Numbered from the stretch's first letter, positions 9,368 to 19,722 are shown. The stretch: 29,669 nt of DNA from Bacteroidota bacterium (GCA_016713525.1 JADJOZ010000035.1:1-29669); one strand, 5' to 3'. Notes: a model not told the origin generated them from the letters alone. Made by a program: numbers and translations.

Positions 9368-9868
9368 TGAAATGAAATATTTTAGTAAATAAAAGTAGGT
9401 AAATGTATTCTAATTACCAAATCTGATTAAAATGTGGGTTTGCAGGAATAAAAGTATTCGGAGTTAAAATACATTATTGTTCTATCCAGCTGTTCGATAG
9501 AAACTTGAATGTTGGTATTAATACAAATGGTTTGTGAATTGGCTATCATTCATTGCTTCACTTTTTGGTCTTACAAATGCCTGATATTGTTTTTTCATCA
9601 AACTGCAATACCAACATCGTCAGAAGCACTTTTGATGCTTTGTTTGCTGGTGAAAGTGGATGCGTACATGGAAGAAAAAGGGAGCATGATATGCCAGGTG
9701 AAACCACGGGATGATACAGATTTATCAGAATAAAACAAGTTTGAAAACCGGAGAGTTCATCCCTTTAGTGAATACTTCAGTTTTTAAATACCACAGAACG
9801 GTCTTTGGTACACGAAACCTCGCCTTTTGGGTAGTTGCTGTTATTCGGTCGGCTTTCTTTTCTGTCGT
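9368..9868. other. Intergenic region with an 11-base inverted repeat
   Basis: No gene is recognisable here; open frames are short and without family signatures. An exact inverted repeat, ATGTTGGTATT at 9509-9519 and AATACCAACAT at 9607-9617, encloses 87 bases. The part next to 9367 presumably holds the promoter of the cargo operon. Confidence 0.5.
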
Positions 9869-10394
9869 CTATTTGTCGAGTGATTTCCATTGCCTTTTTG
9901 AAGTAAACATTGTTAAATTTCGGCGAATAAAATACTAAATAAAAACTCCATATACTTCGATAAGTTGTTGGGTTGTTCGTCAGAATATGGTGAGTTGGTT
10001 GCACCATATCTACTATTAATCTTTCAGAACTATATGGTTTGGTAGTTGTAATTCTCCCACGATACGTTTTTATAATTATTTCTTTGTCAGTCACGTAAAA
10101 ATATATTGAGTCGTTTTCTTTTATTTCAAATCTAAAATTGTTGTATTGCCAGTCTGCTTGTTTGCCAGGAAAATAGTCACGATTAACAATATACTCTCCA
10201 TAGTAGTCATTTATATCAAGTTTTTTTTTGTCTGTTATCAATCCAATAATTGTTGCTTGAATTGAAAGTGTAATTAATCCAATCCATAAGTAACCTACTA
10301 TTTTTCCGAAAATGTTTTTCCCGGTTCCCCACCATGCAAGTAACAACAATCCTGATAAAGGAGCAAGTATGACAAGGAAGAATAGAAAGGCCAT
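9869..10394 (-). CDS. Conserved hypothetical membrane-anchored protein
   Basis: Two membrane helices near the N-terminus (about 2-22 and 32-54) are followed by a soluble ~120-residue domain. That domain includes DINDYYGEYIVNRDYFPGKQ, WQYNNFRFEI, PTHHILTNNPTTYRSIWSFY and SPKFNNVYFK, a pattern I associate with uncharacterised Bacteroidota proteins. As it stands the frame runs on to 9777 with an unlikely tail. Removing one A from the run near 9895-9900 gives a short ending, RQWKSLDK, with TAG at 9869-9871, which fits the usual FKKGKWK-type end of the family better. It lies 49 bases downstream of the small ORF at 10444. No function is known. Confidence 0.75.
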
Positions 10395-10443
10395 TTATTG
10401 TATTGACTTTTATGCTGGTGAATAACTTCTAAAAGAGTTATCC

Positions 10444-10680
10444 TTAACTTTTCCTGAAAAATATAATAAAATCATATAGTTGGCAATTTTCGGATATCAT
10501 GTTGCTAATGTGATTGAGTTGAATATTGCAGACATTCCTATATGTTGATGTAAATATTCTTATTTTGATCGGCTTATCTACAGAATTTCGCCTTAGTAAC
10601 TGAGCAAGCTGGCAATGGGTATCGAGCATTTTGCTATTTACTGAAATTGTGCTTTCGTTTATTGTAATGTTTTTTGGCAA
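10444..10680 (-). CDS. Small hypothetical ORF (uncertain)
   Basis: This is a 78-residue frame with a TTG start (10678-10680), four bases after the stop of the GldL-like gene. It has no signal peptide or membrane helix. The stretches ITINESTISVNSKML and DKPIKIRIFTSTY recall, by eye only, the periplasmic part of ExbD-type proteins (short beta strands, then a KPV.I.A...T-like strand), but the N-terminal membrane helix of that family is absent. Coupled spacing is the main support. It may be a chance frame or a frameshifted fragment of something longer. Confidence 0.35.
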   Translation of the reverse strand: MPKNITINESTISVNSKMLDTHCQLAQLLRRNSVDKPIKIRIFTSTYRNVCNIQLNHISNMISENCQLYDFIIFFRKS

Positions 10681-10684
10681 AACC

Positions 10685-11239
10685 CTACTTCGATTCGTGT
10701 TCTAAAATATATTCGTCATGTGCTTTGCGGTATTCTTCATTATCAGGATTCAAATAGTGCAGGGTTTTCAGCCGGGCTAATTCCGGATCATCGGAATATT
10801 GTATCTTAATCAGAGTTTCTGATGGTACCAGAGAAACCATAATAGTCACAACTGTTATAATAGCAGTCCGAAGTAGCATGTTTTTATAATATACTTTAAG
10901 TTCGTCTGTTGCTTTGGAACTTAGGATAAGCACAATTGAGAAAATGATAATAGAGGAGATTACACTAACTAACAACATGACAACCTTGCCCTCCCAGTAT
11001 TGAAATTTAAATAGGATTCCTACTGGGGCAATTGCAAGAAAAAATCCGGAAATTATGGATAAGGGAATGTTTTGTCTTTTAACAGATTTATCACTAAAAA
11101 AGTAGAAGCCTCCCGGAAAGTAAATTACAGACAAAGCCATTAGCGAAAGGATAAGAATTAGCCCACCACCTTCCCAGTGTAAAAATTTGAAACAAATTCC
11201 TATGATGGCAAGAACGATTAAAACCTTTTCAGTTTTCAT
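10685..11239 (-). CDS. GldL-like N-terminal-domain membrane protein
   Basis: This intact 184-residue frame has about five hydrophobic segments. It contains two related motifs, FKFLHWEGGGLILIL (about 18-32) and FKFQYWEGKVVMLLV (about 77-91), each a Phe-Lys-x-x-(His/Tyr)-Trp-Glu-Gly turn entering a membrane helix. This K.hW.G pattern is typical of the N-terminal region of GldL, the proton-driven motor protein of gliding and T9SS, and of many small paralogues of unknown role. The long cytoplasmic C-terminus of true GldL is missing; here a short charged tail ends in HDEYILEHESK. It is therefore probably a GldL_N-family paralogue and not the motor subunit. Start ATG is at 11237-11239. Confidence 0.75.
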   Translation of the reverse strand: MKTEKVLIVLAIIGICFKFLHWEGGGLILILSLMALSVIYFPGGFYFFSDKSVKRQNIPLSIISGFFLAIAPVGILFKFQYWEGKVVMLLVSVISSIIIFSIVLILSSKATDELKVYYKNMLLRTAIITVVTIMVSLVPSETLIKIQYSDDPELARLKTLHYLNPDNEEYRKAHDEYILEHESK

Positions 11240-11388
11240 GGACTTTTGGTTGAGATGTTTGTAATGTGTTGATATACAGTCGATTTTATAGGGAAAGTAA
11301 AGAATGTCAGTATTTAAACGGTTGCCATTGCTGAAAATTGGTACTGCTATTTAGAATTACAGAATAGACTTTTGGCTGTTAGAAATGG

Positions 11389-13073
11389 TTATTGCTTTAT
11401 AATTTTCCGGGTGATCTCGCCATCCTTTGATACCAATCGAACCAGATGCATTCCACTACTTTGATTAGATAAGTCAACAGTAAACCTTCCCCGGTCACCG
11501 GAATCTACAAATACTAATTGCCCCAAATTATTGTAAACATAAATGGAGAGATTCAGTAACTCCGGATTTTCAACATGAAAAACATCCTCAACTGGATTCG
11601 GTGAAATGGAGATATTTTGCAATTCATTTTCTTTAATTCCTACAAATCCCAGAAAAGATATTTACAAGATTGATCATTGGGAACGATGGTATCGGTGACC
11701 TGATTTGGATGGCTGGTGTAAACACATATATTTACATCAACGGTATCGAGATAACTATAAATATTGGAGTGGATCTTGCCAAGGTTTATAGAAATGGAAT
11801 CGTTTGGTGACAAATTTAGATTTGTAAACTCATTGGTATAAAACTCCTCAGAACAAATTCCCCAGGGAGAAATTCGATGATTAATTCTACAAGTGTTCAA
11901 CAAATTAGCACCGTAATTTATAATTTTTGCTGTTACCCATATTTCAATTAAATAGGCTCCGGGTGGACTTACTAATTGCACCAATGTTTGAGTTATATCT
12001 AAATCAGAAACACCAATATCACTATTATTAACAGGAGCGCTTTGTGTTGAATTTAATGAATAATCTGTATACCGCAAAGTATGATGTAGTGTAAGTGGAA
12101 AATCATGAGCAACTGAAAAATGTGAATCACTATAGTCCATATGTGTAACAGAATCTGAAGCTACCGGAATGGAAGTGGTATTTTGAAGCTGCAATTGATT
12201 ATTTAATTCTAGTAATGCAAGACCATTGGTTCCACTGCTAACAAAATTCATTTTGTTATTTGAAGACTTTAAATGCGAAAACTGAGAGTATCCTGTGACA
12301 CCAGAACCCTGCAATCCATTTAGATTATTATCAAAAATAAATATACTATCCGTTGTGAGAACGTAAAGGCTATCATTAACCGAACTTATATTTTGAATAG
12401 TATTGGTAAATCCGATAACAGCTGGGATGTTACCCGAAGTATCAAAAGCATACAGGGAATCTCCCTCATAAGTTATAAAATCATATCCGGGTAACTCACA
12501 AAATCCATTCAGTTGCGTCATAGTTGTTTGCACACTATCGATAAGAAAACCACTGTTGTCGATTTTATAGACTTTAGATATGGAAGCAGAATCTAAATAG
12601 TTCACCAATAATTCATTATTTGCCGTTAATGAGAGACCGGTTAATTGTGTTGAGAAAGTACATGTAAATTCTTTCCATGCATTAGTCCATTGCAAAACTC
12701 CGTTAGCATCAAATTTTTGAATAAACCAAAAGCAATGCTGTCCTACATCGCAAGTGGTCATTCCAAACCCCATAACATATACGCCATTAGTTTCAGATGG
12801 TATCATCTCTTGCACTGTAATGAATTCTGCGAAAACCGGAGCAATTGGAACATTCCACATAATATTTCCAAGCGTATCAATTTTATATAATGCGCATTTG
12901 GAAAAAAACCCATAAGTCTTTTGAAATTTTATTAAATAGGAAAAATCACCAACACAAACCAATTCTTTAGAAGTCTGATCATAATCTTCATTAAACCCCA
13001 ATTCAGAATTTAATCCTTGAGAATATGCGAATCGCGAAATAATTAGAAGGATGACAAGAAATTTGAGCTTCAT
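11389..13073 (-). CDS. T9SS type A sorting-domain protein (one frameshift)
   Basis: I chose the ATG at 13071-13073 because it opens a clean signal peptide (MKLKFLVILLIISRFAYSQ); an in-frame ATG at 13094 would add seven residues. The body of about 450 residues resembles delta-60-like reporting proteins (YKIDTLGNIMWNVPI, QKFDANGVLQWTNAW) and ends in a beta-rich region. Near 11653-11656 a run of four A on the plus strand should be five: adding one joins CKYLF to LGFVGIKENELQNISISPNP. The type A sorting domain that follows (YVYNNLGQLVF, QSSGMHLVRLVSKDGE, ITRKIIKQ) stops at 11389. Upstream at 13151-13158 is a perfect -7 box. The substrate is unknown. Confidence 0.88.
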
Positions 13074-13150
13074 GAGGGAATGGATAGGTACCATTTGACT
13101 TCCATATCTTAATGAAAATAAAATAGTTATGTTGAATTATTTATAGCATG

Positions 13151-13158
13151 CAAAGTTA
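13151..13158 (-). promoter_or_regulatory. Candidate Bacteroidota promoter -7 box
   Basis: Read on the minus strand this is TAACTTTG, an exact match to TAnnTTTG, about 78 bases before the start codon at 13073. TTTG also occurs 11 bases further upstream, but no -33 TTG lies at the usual ~19-base spacing, so only half of the promoter is recognisable. Confidence 0.4.
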
Positions 13159-13207
13159 TATTGTTTTTTCAAAGGGGTGTGTTTGACCGAATGTAGAGGC
13201 GGCTTAA

Positions 13208-15897
13208 TTAAAGTTTAATAATTTGATGTGTAATTGATTTTTCTGATTGCACACGGATCAGATATACTCCATTGGACAAATCGCTTAGATCATACTTGTG
13301 GTTCCATTTTCCAGAATTTATATTTCCTTCATGCAAATTTTTAATCTTTTGACCGAATGAATTATATATCTCAATAATTGTGAATTGGGTTTTTTGCAAA
13401 TTCATTTCAATCATGATTTGATCTGAAGCAGGGTTCGGATAGAACAAAATTTCAGTTTTGGGAATAAATTCATTTAGTCCGACCGGCGTGACGATATGGG
13501 TAGTCACCAAATTGGTTTGAACAGGTGGATTGTAATCAAATATTATATTGACATCATTTAGTATGGAATCACCAACAGAAAGGCTGGATTTTGGTTTGAT
13601 TTTATATCTGACAAACCCATGGCTGTTCAATTCGTTTACATTGCTGTCGGGCAGCAAGATGTTTTGAAAAATAAATTTTAAAGTAGAATCATAATTTAGG
13701 TATTCGATTCTGTAAGGATGCGAAACATCAACAACTTCAAATGAAGTCAGATCCAGTTCATCCCTGATCGTATTATCTAACTCAACATAAAATGCAGTCT
13801 CGTTTCCCGTATTCTGAAATCGAATCAGATATTCAAGAAATGGTGGTGAAGCTATTTCATAATCAAAAAGTGTGTCCCTGTTAACCTGAATTTCATTAGG
13901 ATCATGTGAGCCGGTAGTCATCAACTCCCAGTAACTCAAATTGCACTGAGGTGTAGGATCACCGATAATTGGTATAATAGATACTCCGGAATTAATTAGT
14001 GTGGGGTTGAATAATCCTGGATTTACATGTACGGTAATGAAAATGGAGCTGCTATTAAATGGGCTCAGGCTACCAATATTCCAGATCATTGAATCGGGGT
14101 AAATCTGAGATGCAACAGGGGATGAAGAAACAAAAGTCAGGTCGTTATCGGGATAAAACACAACTGTAGGATTAACAATCGTGGTTCCTTCGTTAGAGAA
14201 AACAATTTTATAGGATGCATCCATACCTGAACGAAATGGAGAACAGGGAGTAATCCTAATGCAGAGATCATTTATATTTGTTGATGGTTGAAAGGCAAAA
14301 TCATTGAGCGAATCGATTTCAAGAAAATTGCTGAATGTTCCATTTCGGGTTAAAGGCGATAAATTATAGTAGTTATTATTCATAAAAGGTGAGACCATAA
14401 AATTGCCTGTATCAAGCATCAAGATGGAATAAAACCCATTCTGATCCGTAAAGGCGAATTGTCCATTAGTAAGTTCTTCAACTTTTCTGTTGGGTATTAA
14501 CAATTCGTTCGGGTCATGAGCATTATTCAAATTCAAATCTTCATATAAATGTCCTTCAATAAAATTGAATTTGCTGGTAATTTTAACCACCCAATAATCA
14601 TTCGTGCCATTGCTATTTTCTGTTTTATCTCCTGTCATACCTGAAAGCGAAGACCCACCACAAATAAATCCTTCATCAATTGTTGGTTGAAGGCTATTTA
14701 AAACATCATTAAAACTTCCTCCGATAGTATTTTGCCATTGCATATGACCAACAGAATCCAATTTAACTATCCAGTAATCTTTATTTCCCAGGCTGTTTTC
14801 CTTTTATCAAAAGAAATACCTGATTCAGAACTTCCCCCGCATATGAATCCTCCATCAATATTAGGTGAAATAGAAGTTAATTCATCAGCAAGATTTCCAC
14901 CAATACTATTCTGCCATACAATATTCCCAAAGCTATCTAATTTCATAACCCAATAATCGTATCCTCCATAATTCATTTCTTTTTATCACCTCCAATCCCT
15001 GATATTGAGTATCCACCACATATATAACCTCCATCCTTAGTTTGTGAAACAGATGTCATATAATCATTATCCGTTCCCCCTATGGTATTTTGCCATTCAA
15101 TATTTCCCAAAGAATCTAATTTAACAACCCAATAATCATTGGCACCAATGTTGTTTTCTGTTTTGTTACCGGAGCTATCAGAAATTGAAACCCCTCCACA
15201 AACAACTCCACCGTCAGAGGTTATGCTTAAAACTATATAAGAATTCAAAATCACTGCCTCCTATTGTTTTTTGCCAAACTATATTTCCGGAAAAATTTAA
15301 TTTTACGATCCAATAATCACCACTCCCAAAACCGTTTTCCGTTTTATCACCAGAAATGTTTGATGAAGACATACCACCAAGAATAAATCCACCATCATCA
15401 GTACTAACAGCTGCCCGCAATAGATCCATACTATTTCCTCCAATAGTGTTATCCCAAAGAATATTTCCGGATGCATCTAATTTAAGAACCCAGTAGTTAT
15501 CTAAACCAATATTATCTTCAGTCTTATCTCCGGATGCATTTGACCGGGAATTTCCAGCACAAAAATATCCGCCGTCAGAAGTCTGCAGTACAACCGATAG
15601 TTCATCATTGTTATTTCCACCGATGGTGTTTTGCCATTGAATCATTCCTATTGAATCGAGTTTCAAAATCCAATAATCAGAGGAGCCTCCGTTAGTATTC
15701 TCTGTTTTATCTCCTGAAATAGGCGAAAAGGAAAACCCGCCACAAATATACCCCTTATCTGCTGTTTGGGAAATAGAACGAAAATAGTCGGTACTGTTTC
15801 CTCCAATAGCGTTTTGCCATTCAATTTCCTGAGAATATGTTTTGACAGAAGAGTTGAATAAAAAGACGAGTACAAAAATTATAATCGATTTTATCAT
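13208..15897 (-). CDS. Large T9SS cargo protein: seven tandem repeats, DUF11-like region, sorting domain (three or more frameshifts)
   Basis: ATG at 15895-15897 begins a signal peptide (MIKSIIIFVLVFLFNSSVKTYSQ). Seven repeats of ~60 residues follow, each reading roughly W.N.IGG...D...S...T.DGGYICGG.S.S.ISGDKTEN..G..DYWV.KLDS.GNI. A SdrD/B-like or prealbumin-like segment comes next (GHLYEDLNLNNAHDPNE, GFYSIL). After it is a DUF11/DUF7619-like region with SHDPNEI, YLIRFQNTGNETAFYVEL and GDSILNDVNIIFDYN. The type A sorting domain (LFYPNPASDQIMIE, IYNSFGQKI, LSNGVYLIRVQSE) has its TAA at 13208. Frame changes lie near 15235-15255, 14975-14990 and 14765-14800, two of them at A/T runs in DKTEN-coding sequence. 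Joined length is about 896 residues. It is presumably a surface-exposed or released beta-propeller-like protein. Confidence 0.9.
14580..15830 (-). repeat. Seven ~180-bp intragenic repeats
   Basis: The coding sequence for DYWV.KLD recurs near 15665, 15490, 15310, 15130, 14945, 14765 and 14585. The sequence for W.N.IGG recurs near 15820, 15630, 15450, 15275, 15095, 14915 and 14735. Period is about 175-185 bases, or 60 codons. Copies are diverged in DNA but regular in protein, so they reflect a folded repeat, not recent slippage. Confidence 0.85.
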
Positions 15898-16305
15898 GAT
15901 GTTTAGTTTTACAAATATCTAATTAATTCATTCAATAGTCATTTCTATTATATAGCTACTAACGTCTGTTCGTGCAATACTTTAGCTTAAAATTCTATTA
16001 CCATTCACCGAAGTTAATACCAAGTTAAAACGGAGTATATTTTGTTTCACAATATGTTTTATGACTCGCCCTGTAGCTCAAAGTTACAAAAAAGATGGTT
16101 TTTAACCAACTTTTCAATTTTTTGACTCATAAAATATTTATAACCCTACGAAAATTGTCAATAGGGTAACATAATTTAGGCTGCTTTTAGCGGTGTTTTA
16201 TTGAAAATGAGATTGGGGAGTTGCCAAAAAGCAATGAGTCTCCATGTTCGGAATATTCATCAGGCTGATTATGAAAAGTAGTCAACGGCATGGAGCCGTA
16301 CTTAG

Positions 16306-16323
16306 TCCCGATAGCTATCGGGA
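16306..16323. repeat. Perfect 18-base palindrome
   Basis: TCCCGATAGCTATCGGGA equals its own reverse complement over all 18 bases. This element type recurs in intergenic DNA of many Bacteroidota as far as I recall; only one copy is in this window. Confidence 0.8.
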
Positions 16324-16388
16324 TATTACGAACTCAACCCATCATTTTGCGAATCTACCATCCGGCAGATATACGAGACCCGTACGTA

Positions 16389-16404
16389 TCCGCCAGTTGG
16401 CGGA
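16389..16404. repeat. Near-perfect 16-base palindrome
   Basis: TCCGCCAGTTGGCGGA is palindromic except for the central pair. It lies 65 bases from the 18-base palindrome and just before GAGAGCTCTC (16409-16418), another perfect palindrome. CGTACG at 16381-16386 also belongs to the series. Confidence 0.75.
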
Positions 16405-16597
16405 TGTGGAGAGCTCTCTCCTGTCGGAATTTTCCGGAAGGGCGGGCTACTCGATTGTGCCTTCGTTGTTCTTTTTCGTCAATTGTTTTCTTGGTCGTAA
16501 TTGTCAGATAGAGGGGCAGGCACGCTCTTTGGCATGCTTGGGTTTTAACGATGATTGGTGCGGCTTGGCAATATATGTGACGGCTGTGCATAGGGTT

Positions 16598-17855
16598 TTA
16601 AATAAAGTTTAAAGGTTCAAAATCACTTTCAGAGTTATTTTCTGGATAGAAAACTTTAAATGTTCCTTCATCTAGCCATACGATTGATATATTTTCAGAT
16701 ACACAAAATTCAATTAAACTGTCATTTGGCTTTTGAGAGTAAACTAAAATTTCACGAATGTTTTCAAAGCCCATCTGTCTTTGTACGATGGAAAATTTAT
16801 AGTATTTTAGCTGACCAACACCCTTAACTGTTTGCTTTTCTTGGTCAGACATTGAAGGAAGAATTGTTTTTACTTCAAAAACTATTGCGGAATCCTCTAT
16901 TGTTGATAGGCAATCAAATTTTCCCTCAAAAAGTTGAAATCCATTTTGCTCACAAAATAAACCTAATTGTCTGACTATTTCTTGATGATGTGCTAATCTA
17001 TTTTGTCTAATTCTAATAGATTCGGTGAGATCAATACTAACTGATGAAATTTCATTAAAAATAGGGTCTCTAGCAATATTCTCAGACGTGACCTGTCGAT
17101 ATTGAGAATAAGGAATACCTTCCTCTGTTGTTACTTCATCAGGAATTTCAGTTGAAATTTTGTCTTCTGTAATGGAAATATGCCCAATAGGATATGTATA
17201 GTTACCTTTGCTTTCTTATGTCTCCTGCTTGAACAGCGAATGAAGGCAGAATTTTTACTGCGTTTCTGGCTTGGTGTTCACTTATGTTTATTTCTTCTAG
17301 TATTGAGATGAATTCTAATTCTGATAAGGCAAGTATTCTTTCATATTCTTCTTGAGAATCATTTTCTGCTTCCAAAGCTAACATCAGTTTACTTGTCTCA
17401 ATGCCTGGTTTATCTTGGGTAAGTTTCAAAAGAATTCTGTAAGGGATGACTAATTTCACCATCAACTCCTTCAACTCCAAACTGCATAAATGAATCACGC
17501 CATAATAATTTTCGAGCGGTAGGATTGTTTACAGATAAAAGTTGAATAGCTCGTGGAGTAAGTTCGCCAGATTTGTTATCGTAACGACTAAAAAGCCTAT
17601 TAACTTAAAAAATTTAATAGTCTCTCTAGCAGCGGTATGATACCCTCTATTAGATGGCGTTTTCTGACTTTGTTCTTCTAAATATTCCTCTATGGATTGC
17701 CCTGCTCTCCCTGGATTAATTACACCGTTCCATAATAGTTGCTCCCCTAAATTCTCATCTCTAAGTGGCGTTTCTTCCTCTATAAGCTGCTTTACGGTCT
17801 CTAAAGCACTAAAGTATTTGTCAATACTATTAAACTGATGTGGAATGTTCTTCAT
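16598..17855 (-). CDS. Type II restriction endonuclease, PD-(D/E)XK fold (frameshifted)
   Basis: The joined product is about 419 residues. The N-terminal part (MKNIPHQFNSIDKYFSALE... GNVxxN/GRAGQSIEEYL..., then SRYDNKSGELTPRAIQLLS) reads like helical DNA-binding modules. The middle has HPYRILLKLTQDKPGIETSKLMLAL. The C-terminal third contains the nuclease core: GKFDCLSTIEDSAIVFEVKT, with Asp near 16913 and the Glu-x-Lys near 16868-16877, followed by a Gln-containing helix (GVGQLKYYKF). Frame changes lie near 17570-17590, 17450-17470 and 17205-17215. It starts 11 bases after the DPPY methyltransferase and is the last gene of the operon. The arrangement (helical N-terminus, C-terminal PD-(D/E)XK, two methyltransferases) suits an enzyme with an asymmetric site, such as the AlwI-type group, but the specificity cannot be read. 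Confidence 0.78.
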
Positions 17856-17866
17856 CGAATGATTTT

Positions 17867-18679
17867 TTACACTTCCGCAAAGATACCATTTGTAACTATA
17901 TTGTATTGAGATTCAGGTTGCTTTCTAACTTGAGTGATTCTCTTGTTTGCTATTTCAATGTAGTTTTTGTTTTTTTCAAAAGCTATGAAATTTCTACCAT
18001 TGCTAAGTGCACTCACACATTCACTTCCTGAACCAGCGAAAGGAACTAACACTAAATCCCCCTCATTTGAAAAGTGTTGAACAATTCTATCACAAATAGC
18101 AATCGGCTTTTGAGTTGGATGGTCTACTTTTTCCTCAGCAAATCTTTTACCTGCTAGAACAGGAATGTTCCATACATCACCTGCGTGTTTTCCATCTGGG
18201 TGGGGTGTCCAAACTTTACCGTTCTTAATTATTTTATTTTTTAATCGTTCGGTACTTTTATAAGGCTCCCTAATTTGGTGATATGTATAGATGTCAGATT
18301 TGGAAAACCATAATATTGGCTCATAATTTGCCGAAGGGGCATTTTTATATCCTGAAAAGCTATTTTCATAATGCCATATTATTTGACGTCTATATTTTAG
18401 ATTTCTTTCATACAAATGAACTTGAAGAAAGCATAAATAATGATGGATTCCATAAACAAAAATAGAACCTGTTGGCTTCAATTTCTCTATGGCAACATCA
18501 AGCCATAATTTTGACCATTTAACCCATTCATGTACATCATCCCATTTATCAGATGAATTCCCGAAATCCTTATTAAGATTATACGGAGGGTCGGCAATGA
18601 TTAAATCTACAGATTCATTGTCTAGCTTTTGCATACTCTTTATGCAATCTCCTAAGTATATTTTATTTATTTCCATCAT
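17867..18679 (-). CDS. DNA adenine-type methyltransferase, beta class (DPPY), of the R-M system
   Basis: This intact 270-residue frame is one of the few uninterrupted genes here. Catalytic motif IV, ADPPYNL, lies at about 29-35. The target-recognition stretch follows, then motif X (HPTQKP, about 187-192) and motif I (PFAGSGS, 213-219) near the C-terminus. The order IV-TRD-X-I defines the beta class. DPPY methyltransferases usually form N6-methyladenine. The start ATG overlaps the stop of the preceding methyltransferase by four bases (ATGA), which argues for translational coupling. Together with the SPPY enzyme it would protect host DNA from the adjacent nuclease. Confidence 0.93.
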   Translation of the reverse strand: MMEINKIYLGDCIKSMQKLDNESVDLIIADPPYNLNKDFGNSSDKWDDVHEWVKWSKLWLDVAIEKLKPTGSIFVYGIHHYLCFLQVHLYERNLKYRRQIIWHYENSFSGYKNAPSANYEPILWFSKSDIYTYHQIREPYKSTERLKNKIIKNGKVWTPHPDGKHAGDVWNIPVLAGKRFAEEKVDHPTQKPIAICDRIVQHFSNEGDLVLVPFAGSGSECVSALSNGRNFIAFEKNKNYIEIANKRITQVRKQPESQYNIVTNGIFAEV

Positions 18680-19722
18680 TTCTTTTTTATGTTTTGAAAG
18701 ATTAAAACGTTTTGGTGGTGCATATTTGGAACAAAAGAAAATGGATAACCATATGGGTAAATTCCTTTGTGTCTTTGATATAAAATTCGCACCCCTTTCA
18801 ATACAAAATTTCCCTTTCTCAAGTTCATTAGCTAAATCTGCGTGAAAAGTGTAGTACTTATCTTTTTTCTGAAATCACTAACAATAACGCACATATATTT
18901 CCCTTTTTAAGTATACGAGCACAATCATTGAAAAATGATGAAAGAGTTTCCAAGAATATCGTGTAATCCTCAATATTTGCAAAATCTTTAGTGTCATCAC
19001 TATACTTATGGTCTAAATCGTTATCCACTCTTTCTTTCCTTTATGGTCAATTGTTTCTAATATATTCCAATAAGGAGGGCTCGTCACAATAAAGTCGAAG
19101 AAATCGTTTTTAAATTTTTCGATTTCTTCCTTACTATCACCGTTGATTAAATTTTGAAGTTTTTTTCCTTTATGTTCGTTAGGTACTTCTATCTCAATCC
19201 TTTTTTTTGCGAGTTCGTAATATTTTGGGTTTAACTCAATTCCATATCCAACTCGATTATTGAAAGCACAAGCTTTTGCTGTAGATGCCACACCAGAAAA
19301 AGGGTCTAAAACTTTATCATTTTCTTTTGAGTAAAACTGAATTAATCTTCCAACATCTTGAAAAGAAAATGGTGCTGGATGTTGTTTTTCAATTTGTGCA
19401 TCTTTGTTACCGCTCCCAACCCCTTTTGACTAAATACAGTTACTGTTTCAGGAAGCCATTCTTTTGCAGTCAAATCATTGAGGGTGTTATTGAAGTGCAA
19501 AAGCCGATTTTTCATTAGGAAAAAGAATTGAATTTGCTTTAGTTATGTCACCATTTGTTTGAAACAAAGCGACACTTTCCCAATCTTCTATAATCTACTT
19601 GGAATTCGAAGCTCTTGTCTTTTTTCAAAAATATCGGATAATCTAGCTTTTGCAAGCTTGTTCTCTTCGATACTTGTAACAGGGACGATTTCTTTTTCTC
19701 TTTTATAAAGACAGTACTTCAT
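18676..19722 (-). CDS. DNA methyltransferase with TSPPY motif of the R-M system (frameshifted)
   Basis: The frame starts MKYCLYKREKEIVPVTSIEENK and runs to about 349 residues when joined. Motif X (QHPAPFSF, RLIQFYS) precedes motif I (VLDPFSGVASTAKA, then YGIELNPKYYELAKKRI). Motif IV (TSPPYWNIL) follows about 60 residues later, then a C-terminal half with ILKKG-YMCVIVSDFRKKDKYYTFHADL and RHKGIYPYGYPFSFVPNMHH. X before I before IV is a different architecture from its partner. SPPY is common in N4-cytosine enzymes. At least four frame changes occur (near 19590, 19490, 19410-19430, 19020 and 18865-18900). Its start overlaps the XRE gene's stop by four bases and its stop overlaps the next start by four, so the three genes are tightly coupled. 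Confidence 0.88.

Larger units (their letters stand above)
15898..16597. other. Intergenic region with a GC-richer palindrome cluster
   Basis: The first ~250 bases are AT-rich and hold a perfect -7 box on the minus strand (TAACTTTG, 16079-16086), a possible promoter for the gene at 15897 although the leader would be long, plus an ACCCTA/TAGGGT stem. From about 16240 the base composition becomes visibly more GC-rich and contains a chain of palindromes. Long open frames cross this part on both strands, but none has codon use or motifs like the neighbours, so I treat it as non-coding. It ends at the stop codon of the restriction endonuclease gene. Confidence 0.5.

Noticed and set aside
10444..10680. 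Calling the small ORF an ExbD homologue
   Set aside because: Only a loose strand-pattern resemblance is seen; the N-terminal transmembrane helix with its key Asp is missing.
16244..16612. Open frames of up to 122 codons on both strands over the palindrome cluster
   Set aside because: They arise from the GC-richer composition, encode no recognisable motif, overlap each other on opposite strands and cover perfect palindromes.
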